A stretch of DNA of 9,858 nt from Bacillota bacterium (lineage in GTDB: Bacteria > Bacillota > Clostridia > Christensenellales > Pumilibacteraceae), in the NCBI GenBank assembly GCA_009780875.1, contig WQZE01000025.1:1-9858 (forward strand), written 5' to 3'. The position numbers were made by a program, and so were the translations under genes. Of the stretch, positions 1 through 5,311 are shown in pieces. Every line of letters begins with the position of its first letter. Position 1 is the first letter of the stretch. The notes beneath the pieces are model-generated. The model worked only from the letters and a program-made list of their open reading frames with translations. It was not told the DNA's origin and searched no databases.

Positions 1-1377
1 AGGTGAGGGAGCCTTGCCGCTGGGGGGTAGGAGCAAGTGCGGATTGCATTCTTGCCGTGAGCCCCCAAAGGTTTGTTTGTACAGGACTTGTTCGCCCACA
101 AGGTACGCCACAAAGGCATTGAATTTTTGTGTGCCCACCAAAAGCAACTGATTGGATGCATAATCCACATACCGCAAATCATCGATGGTCTGTGTGCCAC
201 GCATTGCCAAAACCTCGCCCTCAAAAATGCTTTGGAGACCTTGTCCAAAATACAGTCCTCCAGTCTCCTTGGTGGCTACAAACAAAAAGACGCCACGATT
301 GGAGGGCAGAAACTTGACAGAAGTCGGATGATAGAAAAGTTGATTTTGGTCATAGGTGTGGTTGACTTGCCCCTGTGCACTGACTTCTATCAAAAAAAAT
401 AATCCAGACTTGGAACCATCGGTCGCCATACAAGCAAGCAAAAAACCGCCCGTGTGGGTGGGGGTGATTGCCAGTGATTGATAGTCCACCAAGGAGAGGT
501 CCAGTTTTTTTTCTTGGGCGCTTGCACCTAGGGTGATTGTGTATTCGGTTGCGTATTTGTAGTTTTGCGTGGGACTATATTTGTTGGCAAAAAGGGTGAG
601 CGTGTTGCCATCATATCCGGAGGGGTAGGCGGTCAAAAAGTCAAGAGAGTATGCACCATCCACCATAGAGGTCTCCGCAAGTTTGACAAGGTCAAGATTG
701 AAAGACGCCACAAGCAAATTTTGTTTGGAGGATTCAAAGGGGTTGGTGGACACCACGGCAAACAGTTTGGGAGCGGAAAGGTCGTCATTATAAAACAATT
801 GCAAGGCTTTTTTGTTGTTGGGTCTGATGGATTGGATGGCAACGGGTTCATTGATTTTGGATAGGTCAGTAGGTATTTTGGTAATAGAAACCACCTCTCC
901 CTTGTCTCCATCATCGTGCAACACAAAATAATAATTTTGCACCAAGAGTACCTGTACAATATTGGCTATGCCGTAGGCACCCAAGGATACAAAGTCCTTG
1001 GTACCAAGGTCTTTGTCCAAAATCGCCAAATAACCTCCGGGGGCGTCAAAATCATAGTCGCTTGATTGTGTGTTGCCAAAGACCAACAGGTCTCCATTTT
1101 GACCCGCAAAAGAGGCAATGGTTTGTTCCGACTTGCTGCCGCCAATGTTTTGGATTTGCAAAATATCTCGCTGTCCAGCATAGGACGCTCGTTGCCGAAA
1201 GTACAAATAGGGGGCGGTGCTCGCAGGGAAGAGCACTTTTTGCACAACGAAAAAGCCAGCCAAAGCAATCGCCACACAGCACAAAAAGACAAAGGTACGA
1301 AAAACCCTTGCCAGCGTTTGCCCTGGATGCCGTGTGGGAGAGGGGAGGGGTGTGGTATTTTGATTTTTTTGGCTCAT
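1..1377 (-). CDS. Membrane-anchored propeller-like protein, partial (3' end outside window)
   Basis: An uninterrupted minus-strand frame starts at ATG 1377 and reads 459 codons to the left edge without a stop, so the C-terminus is missing. Residues 1-27 are polar and basic (R16, R24, R27). Residues about 28-50 form one strong hydrophobic segment (FVFLCCVAIALAGFFVV), read as an uncleaved N-terminal membrane anchor with the rest outside the cell. Residues about 94-122 (NGDLLVFGNTQSSDYDF, then GGYLAILDKDLG) resemble the 'DGGYivaGyTnS.DGD...GgydawvvKlD' repeats of bacterial secreted beta-propeller-like proteins. The remainder is rich in short beta-like stretches. No catalytic motif is visible and the function is unknown. 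No upstream in-frame ATG or GTG occurs nearby, and the next internal Met lies far beyond the anchor, so the start is well fixed. It has no Shine-Dalgarno; a -10 box ends 6 bases before the ATG. The gene is divergent from murI. Two 8-base homopolymer runs lie inside it. Confidence 0.8.
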   Translation of the reverse strand, partial: MSQKNQNTTPLPSPTRHPGQTLARVFRTFVFLCCVAIALAGFFVVQKVLFPASTAPYLYFRQRASYAGQRDILQIQNIGGSKSEQTIASFAGQNGDLLVFGNTQSSDYDFDAPGGYLAILDKDLGTKDFVSLGAYGIANIVQVLLVQNYYFVLHDDGDKGEVVSITKIPTDLSKINEPVAIQSIRPNNKKALQLFYNDDLSAPKLFAVVSTNPFESSKQNLLVASFNLDLVKLAETSMVDGAYSLDFLTAYPSGYDGNTLTLFANKYSPTQNYKYATEYTITLGASAQEKKLDLSLVDYQSLAITPTHTGGFLLACMATDGSKSGLFFLIEVSAQGQVNHTYDQNQLFYHPTSVKFLPSNRGVFLFVATKETGGLYFGQGLQSIFEGEVLAMRGTQTIDDLRYVDYASNQLLLVGTQKFNAFVAYLVGEQVLYKQTFGGSRQECNPHLLLPPSGKAPSP

Positions 1378-1383
1378 TGCAAA

Positions 1384-1389
1384 ATTATA
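1384..1389 (-). promoter_or_regulatory. Extended -10 promoter element of the left-edge membrane protein gene
   Basis: On the minus strand TATAAT (1389-1384) is preceded by TG plus one base, an extended -10. It ends six bases (TTTGCA) before the ATG at 1377. No good -35 hexamer is visible at 16-18 bases, which is usual for extended -10 promoters. The predicted transcription start falls on or next to the start codon. Confidence 0.55.
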
Positions 1390-1415
1390 ACATACTTGAT
1401 GACAAAATGTATGAT
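1387..1415 (+). promoter_or_regulatory. Possible murI promoter (weak match)
   Basis: ATAACA (1387-1392), a 17-base spacer and TATGAT (1410-1415) form a plausible SigA-type promoter facing murI, which would leave about 100 bases of leader. A second, weaker option is TTGATT (1462-1467), a 17-base spacer and TCCAAT (1485-1490). The 148-base gap between the two divergent genes contains no other recognisable element. The choice between the two is not resolved. Confidence 0.25.
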
Positions 1416-1525
1416 AAAAGCAAAAAAAGACAGTGTACGACAATATATTTGGAAAACTGCGTTGATTCACACAAACTGCACAAGTCCAATACTATGGTAG
1501 TAGCAAAACAAACAAGTTGGAATCT

Positions 1526-2311
1526 ATGAAAGACAAAAAACAAAAATACAAAATAGGTGTGGTGGATAGCGGGGTGGGTGGACTCAGTACGATGGAGTGC
1601 ATACTGCGTGCGTGTGAGTCGCACAATCTGCCCGTTGAGTTTGCGTACTTTGCAGATAGCGAATACTGCCCGTATGGCAACAAACCCCGTTGTGTGGTGC
1701 TTGGGCGTGTGCGTGGCATCATTGGGGATTTGATAGCGGATGGTTGTGACCTTGTGGTGGTTGCTTGCAACACCGCAACCAATATTGGCTTGTCCGAGTA
1801 TCAGCACGAATTTTTGATACCCATTGTGGGAGCGGAACCCGCCGTAAAAACAGCCTACAAAAATGGACACAAAAATACGCTCTTGTTGGCAACCAATTTG
1901 ACAGTAGTGCAAGACAAGTTTGTTGACTTGGTGCAAAAGTACTATCCCTTCAAACAAGAGGGAGTGTACCAAAACAAAAAGGGGCAAAAACTTTTTGTGG
2001 CACCGCAAACCAACCTAGCCAGCCAAATCCAACAAGCGATTGACTTTGAAAGCACCAAGCAAGCCATCTTGCAGGATATGCACGATGGGTACCAAACAAC
2101 CAACAACGCTCTCAAAAACATCATCCACAACCTTTTGGAGCCCTACAAAGACCACGAGATAGATGCCGTAGTGTTGGGCTGTACACACTATTGTTTTTGC
2201 CGACAAATCTTTTTGGATTACTATACCAAGCAAAACCAATCCGTCGTTGTCTACGATGGCAACGAGGGTATCGCCAAAAGAGTGATTGGGCTCCTGCATC
2301 CAAAACAATGA
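1526..2311 (+). CDS. murI: Glutamate racemase
   Basis: Interconverts L- and D-glutamate in the cytoplasm, supplying D-Glu for peptidoglycan stem peptides; cofactor-independent, using two cysteines. Visible family motifs (numbered from ATG 1526, 261 aa): DSGVGGLS at 14-21; PYGNK at 49-53; ACNTAT at 80-85 with catalytic Cys81; IVGAEPAVK at 100-108; and GCTHY at 218-222 with catalytic Cys219. The length is normal for the family. A TTG at 1517 would add three residues. ATG 1526 is preferred because the GGA at 1519-1521 could act as a weak ribosome binding site and because the family starts close to the DSGVGG strand. The ribosome binding site is poor for either start. An 11-codon ORF (1494-1529) overlaps this ATG as ATGA and could couple translation. 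Single gene, divergent from the membrane-protein gene, with a terminator hairpin 86 bases after the stop. Confidence 0.95.
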   Translation: MKDKKQKYKIGVVDSGVGGLSTMECILRACESHNLPVEFAYFADSEYCPYGNKPRCVVLGRVRGIIGDLIADGCDLVVVACNTATNIGLSEYQHEFLIPIVGAEPAVKTAYKNGHKNTLLLATNLTVVQDKFVDLVQKYYPFKQEGVYQNKKGQKLFVAPQTNLASQIQQAIDFESTKQAILQDMHDGYQTTNNALKNIIHNLLEPYKDHEIDAVVLGCTHYCFCRQIFLDYYTKQNQSVVVYDGNEGIAKRVIGLLHPKQ

Positions 2312-2396
2312 GCCAGGCAAAATAACCCATACGATTGTCAAATCTCTCACAAAATATTTTTAGGCAACCCAATCAACCCCAAAAGGCTTGCCAAAA

Positions 2397-2430
2397 AGTT
2401 GCCCATAATAAACTTTGGGCAACTATTTTT
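2397..2430 (+). terminator. Putative intrinsic terminator after murI
   Basis: A perfect 9-bp stem (AGTTGCCCA 2397-2405 with TGGGCAACT 2416-2424) and a 10-base loop are followed directly by ATTTTT (2425-2430). The 3' arm is shared with a competing hairpin at 2411-2444. Confidence 0.6.
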
Positions 2431-2444
2431 CATTGCCCAAAGTT
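2411..2444 (+). repeat. 12-bp inverted repeat overlapping the murI terminator
   Basis: AACTTTGGGCAA (2411-2422) is the exact reverse complement of TTGCCCAAAGTT (2433-2444), with a 10-base loop. The left arm contains most of the 3' arm of the terminator hairpin, so the two structures exclude each other in RNA. The right arm ends one base before the TTGACA -35 of the next gene, so as DNA it could also be a regulator binding site next to that promoter. Confidence 0.7.
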
Positions 2445-2445
2445 G

Positions 2446-2474
2446 TTGACAAATCAAGTACAATATGATATATT
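2446..2474 (+). promoter_or_regulatory. SigA-type promoter of the small-protein gene
   Basis: Consensus -35 TTGACA (2446-2451), an exact 17-base spacer and -10 TATATT (2469-2474). The predicted start near 2481 gives a leader of about 48 bases that contains the palindrome at 2487-2513 and the ribosome binding site AAAGGAG at 2517-2523. Confidence 0.75.
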
Positions 2475-2486
2475 CATTTGAGTGCG

Positions 2487-2513
2487 ATTTTATTTATTGT
2501 CAATAAATAAAAT
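2487..2513. promoter_or_regulatory. 27-base perfect AT-rich palindrome in the small-protein leader
   Basis: Two 13-base arms (2487-2499 and 2501-2513) are exact reverse complements around a single central T at 2500; the left arm is ATTTTATTTATTG. It lies between the predicted transcription start and the ribosome binding site, which begins 4 bases later. It could be an operator for a dimeric repressor or an RNA hairpin with a TTGTCAA-type loop. The sequence does not decide between them. Confidence 0.6.
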
Positions 2514-2528
2514 GTTAAAGGAGAGAGA

Positions 2529-2753
2529 ATGGCGTATAAAAAACATTGGGGTATGCACAATTTGGGATATCAATATGATAATAGTACAAAGAATATTTGC
2601 GGGTGTGTGGATTCACAAAAAAATCCAAAAAAGTTGTATATGAGTGAGACAGGTGCAAAAAATGCAGCCGAGTTTAGTCGTTTGCAAAACAGCGTGTCTT
2701 TGGAAATTTATGAATGCCCTCGCACAAAAGGGTGGCATTTGAAAAAAGTGTAA
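2529..2753 (+). CDS. Small protein with C-terminal YxCP...GWHL signature
   Basis: 74 aa starting at ATG 2529, with a strong ribosome binding site (AAAGGAG, 2517-2523, 5-base spacing). The N-terminal third is aromatic- and Asn-rich, with CGC (Cys24 and Cys26). The C-terminal half (about 35-74) runs KKLYMSETGAKNAAEF, then a predicted short helix and strand, then EIYECP (Cys63) and KGWHLKKV (Trp69, His70). This resembles small proteins that carry 'Y.s..eA..aa......l.vY.Cp.CggWHLT', where the two C-terminal Cys probably bind zinc. Here the second Cys of that knuckle is missing (CPRTKGWHL), so metal binding would have to use Cys24 and Cys26 or be lost. No signal peptide or membrane segment. Function unknown. 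It stands alone with its own strong, palindrome-flanked promoter, which suggests tight regulation and makes a chance ORF unlikely. Confidence 0.8.
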   Translation: MAYKKHWGMHNLGYQYDNSTKNICGCVDSQKNPKKLYMSETGAKNAAEFSRLQNSVSLEIYECPRTKGWHLKKV

Positions 2754-2783
2754 CATAGTTTTAGGTAGCATAGCAATAAGAAA

Positions 2784-2813
2784 AGCGACAATACAAACCG
2801 TTGCATTGTCGCT
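2784..2813 (-). terminator. Intrinsic terminator of proS (convergent intergenic hairpin)
   Basis: A 9-bp stem (AGCGACAAT 2784-2792 with ATTGTCGCT 2805-2813) continues, after one mismatch, as CAA/TTG around an ACCG loop. Read on the minus strand it is followed by a T-rich run (TTTCTTATT, 2783-2775), so it fits termination of proS, whose stop lies 25 bases before it. An outer CATAGC/GCTATG pair (2769-2774 and 2817-2822) could lengthen the stem. On the plus strand there is no T-run, but the hairpin may still protect the small-protein mRNA 3' end. Confidence 0.75.
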
Positions 2814-2838
2814 CACGCTATGATGATTGCGTGGTGTA

Positions 2839-4281
2839 TCAATACGCCTTGCCAAAGTAGACTTTGGTTTTGGCGGGTTTGCCACAGCAGACGCATTGAG
2901 TGCCTAGGGGGGATTGGTCAAAGGGCATATTGCGTGTGGTGGCGGCGAGTTCGGTTTTGATTTTGTCCTCGCAGGCGGTGTCGCCACACCACATAGAGAG
3001 GGCAAAGTTTTTGTTGTTGACAGCGTCGGCAAGTTCGGTCATATTTTTTGCTTGCTTGATGTGGCTGTCCATAAATACTTTTGCCTTGATATACATATTG
3101 GTTTGTATGTCATCAAGGAGTGCCAAGACATCTTTTTTGAGTGTGCTGATTTGGATGGTCGTTTTTTGACCCGCTTTGTCTCTGCGTGAGACGGTAGCCA
3201 CTCCACCTTCAATATCTCTGGGTCCCAGTTCTATGCGGAGGGGGACGCCTTTCATTTCGTATTCGTTGAACTTCCATCCTGCGGTTTGATCGCTGTCGTC
3301 CACCTTGGTGCGTATGCCCGCTTTTTGGAGCGTGGTTGCAAGTTTTTTGGTGGCGGCCAGTACGCCCGGCTTGTGGGCAGCGATGGGGATGAGTACCACT
3401 TGGATGGGGGCAATTTTGGGTGGCAAGCAAAGCCCTCTCTCATCGCCGTGTGCCATAATCAAGGCACCAATCAAGCGAGTAGATACGCCCCAACTGGTTT
3501 GATAAGGGTGTTTGTGTGTGCCGTCGCTGTCCAAGAATTTGATATCAAAAGGTTTTGCAAAGTTTTGTCCAAGATAGTGGCTTGTGCCTGCTTGCAAGGA
3601 TTTTCCATCCAGCATCATTGCCTCAATGCTGTAAGTCTCCACGGCACCGGCAAATTTTTCCTTCTCGGTTTTTCTGCCCACAAGCATTGGGATTGCGAGC
3701 ACCGTTTTTGCAAACTCTTCATAGACCGCAAGCATATCCAAAGTCTCCTTGCGTGCCTCAGACTCGGTTGCGTGCACGGTGTGACCCTCTTGCCACAAAA
3801 ACTCACTGGTACGCAAGAAGGGTCTGGTTGTTTTTTCCATCCGTACCACATTGGCCCATTGGTTGATGAGCACGGGCAAATCTTTGTAACTCTCGATCCA
3901 CTTGGAGTACATTTCACAAATGATGGTTTCGCTCGTAGGGCGAACCACCAGTTTTTCGGCAAGAGGCGTATTGCCTACATGGGTGACGAGAGCGACCTCT
4001 GGGGCAAATCCCTCAATGTGTTCAGACTCTTTTTGTAGATAAGAGTAGGGGATAAACATTGGGAAATACGCATTTTGGTGTCCCGTTGCTTTGAACCGTG
4101 TGTCCAATTCTTTTTGAATGTTTTCCCAAATGGCATAGCCATAGGGGCGAATGACCATCGTACCTTTGACGGGACCATAGTCAACCAATTGTGTTTTTTT
4201 GACCACATCGGTGTACCACTGTGCAAAGTCGGTGTCAATGTTTGCGATTTCTTTTACAAAGTCTTTTTCTTTTTGTGCCAT
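2839..4281 (-). CDS. proS: Prolyl-tRNA synthetase, short archaeal/eukaryotic-type (ProS type 3)
   Basis: Class II aminoacyl-tRNA synthetase that charges tRNA-Pro in the cytoplasm. 480 aa, the usual length of the type lacking the editing insertion of the long bacterial form. Residues 5-45 (KDFVKEIAN...DYGPVKGTMVIRPYGYAIWE) are typical of the N-terminus and motif 1 region. RPTSET is at 114-119. Motif 2 is TRPFLRTSEFLWQEGHT (152-168). Motif 3 with its Arg is GVSTRLIGALIMAHGDERGL (265-284). The anticodon-binding domain begins near 292 (PIQVVLIPI), with GWKFNEYEMKGVPLR at 335-349. The C-terminal zinc-like domain has Cys432, Cys437, Cys463 and Cys465/466, and the chain ends in KAY, as in this subgroup. 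ATG 4281 is chosen over an in-frame ATG at 4338 because AGAGGA lies 5 bases upstream and family alignment begins here. Followed by a terminator; preceded by a structured leader. Confidence 0.97.
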   Translation of the reverse strand: MAQKEKDFVKEIANIDTDFAQWYTDVVKKTQLVDYGPVKGTMVIRPYGYAIWENIQKELDTRFKATGHQNAYFPMFIPYSYLQKESEHIEGFAPEVALVTHVGNTPLAEKLVVRPTSETIICEMYSKWIESYKDLPVLINQWANVVRMEKTTRPFLRTSEFLWQEGHTVHATESEARKETLDMLAVYEEFAKTVLAIPMLVGRKTEKEKFAGAVETYSIEAMMLDGKSLQAGTSHYLGQNFAKPFDIKFLDSDGTHKHPYQTSWGVSTRLIGALIMAHGDERGLCLPPKIAPIQVVLIPIAAHKPGVLAATKKLATTLQKAGIRTKVDDSDQTAGWKFNEYEMKGVPLRIELGPRDIEGGVATVSRRDKAGQKTTIQISTLKKDVLALLDDIQTNMYIKAKVFMDSHIKQAKNMTELADAVNNKNFALSMWCGDTACEDKIKTELAATTRNMPFDQSPLGTQCVCCGKPAKTKVYFGKAY

Positions 4282-4295
4282 ACTTGTCCTCTTGA

Positions 4296-4342
4296 TTTGT
4301 GCATATCTTTGCACAAAGAGCAATTGCCAATTTGGCATTGCT
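4296..4342 (-). promoter_or_regulatory. Two tandem hairpins in the proS leader
   Basis: Two stems sit back to back in the roughly 70-base untranslated leader. One is a perfect 8-bp stem (TTTGTGCA 4296-4303 with TGCACAAA 4310-4317, 6-base loop). The other, 4319-4342, has AGCAA/TTGCT plus TGCCA/TGGCA separated by one bulged base. The leader lacks the T-box signature and is far too short for a T-box, and neither hairpin has a T-run. A role in mRNA stability or in control by the synthetase itself is speculative. Confidence 0.5.
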
Positions 4343-4357
4343 ATTTTCTTTGGGTAT

Positions 4358-4386
4358 AGTATAGCATACTATTTGTTTTTTTGCAA
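4358..4386 (-). promoter_or_regulatory. proS promoter
   Basis: On the minus strand: TTGCAA (4386-4381), a 17-base spacer ending in TGC, and TATACT (4363-4358), i.e. a moderate -35 with an extended -10 (TGCTATACT). The predicted start near 4351 leaves a leader of about 70 bases. It is back to back with the ung promoter: the two -35 boxes are 8 bases apart (4386 and 4395). Confidence 0.7.
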
Positions 4387-4394
4387 CGATTGCA

Positions 4395-4423
4395 TTGACT
4401 TTGTGCAAAAAAAAGAATATAAT
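4395..4423 (+). promoter_or_regulatory. ung promoter, predicted to give a leaderless mRNA
   Basis: -35 TTGACT (4395-4400), a 17-base spacer and perfect -10 TATAAT (4418-4423). The ung ATG begins at 4430, seven bases after the last base of the -10, which is where transcription normally starts. The spacer contains a run of eight A (4407-4414). Confidence 0.8.
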
Positions 4424-4429
4424 GTACTT

Positions 4430-5092
4430 ATGGTACAAATTGGAAACGATTGGGATTTTTGGTTGCAACCAGAATTTGCAAAGCCGTATTTTGCATCCCT
4501 TTGGCAAAAAGTGCAAAACGACTATGCAAGTGGCGTGGTGTACCCAAGCAAGGAAAACATTTTTAGAGCCTTTGCAAGCACGCCTTATAAAGACACCAAG
4601 GTGGTCATCTTGGGACAAGACCCGTACCACGATGGTAGTGCGGAGGGGCTTTGTTTTTCTTGTACCCAAAAAATCCCACCCTCACTCAAAAATATTTTTT
4701 GGGAAATCTCAAAAACGGTGGGCAAGCAATCCTCCCCCAGGCAACAAGGCGATTTGAGAGGGTGGGCCGACCAAGGCATTCTTTTGCTCAACAGCACTTT
4801 GACGGTCAGAGCACACGATCCAAACTCACACAAGGATTATGGTTGGCAATCGTTTTGCGACCGTGTCATCACCTTGCTTTCCCAAAAAGACACGCCCATC
4901 GTATTTTTGCTTTGGGGCAATTTTGCCAAGACCAAACAAAAACTGATAACAAACCCCAAACATCTCGTGTTGACGGCAGTACACCCAAGCCCGCTGTCCG
5001 CACACAATGGATTTTTTGGATGCAATCATTTTGTGCTTGCCAATCAGTTTTTGCAACAAAATGGCTGTGAGCCCATTGACTGGCTTGCGTAG
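4430..5092 (+). CDS. ung: Uracil-DNA glycosylase, family 1
   Basis: Removes uracil from DNA as the first step of base-excision repair. 220 aa, normal for the family. All five signature elements are present: water-activating loop GQDPYH (62-67, catalytic Asp64); IPPSLKNIF (82-90, the Pro-rich/Ser loop that compresses DNA); LLLNSTLTV (118-126, uracil-binding Asn121); HPSPLSA (185-191, catalytic His185 and minor-groove insertion loop); and GFFG (194-197). The N-terminus MVQIGNDWDFWLQPEF aligns with the usual start of the family (IGNDWDE.L..EF), which fixes ATG 4430 although the frame is open further upstream. There is no Shine-Dalgarno, and the -10 box ends six bases before the ATG. Single gene, divergent from proS. 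No convincing terminator follows, only a weak A/T hairpin near 5120-5137, so some read-through into the next unit is possible. Confidence 0.97.
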   Translation: MVQIGNDWDFWLQPEFAKPYFASLWQKVQNDYASGVVYPSKENIFRAFASTPYKDTKVVILGQDPYHDGSAEGLCFSCTQKIPPSLKNIFWEISKTVGKQSSPRQQGDLRGWADQGILLLNSTLTVRAHDPNSHKDYGWQSFCDRVITLLSQKDTPIVFLLWGNFAKTKQKLITNPKHLVLTAVHPSPLSAHNGFFGCNHFVLANQFLQQNGCEPIDWLA

Positions 5093-5162
5093 GGGATGGG
5101 GATACGCATTGCCAAGTTGTTTAAAAAACTTTGAAAACTTGCAAAATACCCAATGCAAAGAG

Positions 5163-5191
5163 TTGACAAGAATGCAACAAAGTAGTATAAT
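5163..5191 (+). promoter_or_regulatory. Consensus promoter of the peptidase-lipoprotein unit
   Basis: Both hexamers match the SigA consensus exactly: TTGACA (5163-5168), a 17-base spacer and TATAAT (5186-5191). The predicted start near 5198 gives a leader of about 114 bases that is A-rich and mostly unstructured. A small CCTTG...CAAGG inverted repeat (near 5279-5299) lies just before the AAAGGAGG ribosome binding site. This looks like a strong, unregulated or repressor-controlled promoter. Confidence 0.85.
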
Positions 5192-5311
5192 AAAAGTAGA
5201 AAAATTGTGTGCAATACATACAAAAGAAACACACAAAAAAAGACGAAAGAATAGACAAAAAAGTACGGATTATAAAATCCTTGTATCCAAAGAGCAAGGC
5301 AAAGGAGGTAT

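Noticed and set aside
3286..4038. 250-codon plus-strand frame
   Set aside because: It is fully antisense to proS, which has complete motifs. No supporting start signal.
4282..4338. 19-residue N-terminal extension of proS from ATG 4338
   Set aside because: It lies inside the leader hairpin with no ribosome binding site. ATG 4281 has one and matches the normal family start.
4199..4429. N-terminal extension of ung by 77 codons in an open frame
   Set aside because: The extension overlaps the proS start and both promoters. Family alignment and the -10 position place the start at 4430.
4282..4429. T-box riboswitch upstream of proS
   Set aside because: The leader is only about 70 bases and no T-box consensus is present.
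5093..5162. Terminator after ung
   Set aside because: Only a weak A/T hairpin near 5120-5137 with no T-run, plus a loose nested repeat (GCATTG/CAATGC, CAAGTT/AACTTG) with long loops. Not strong enough to call.
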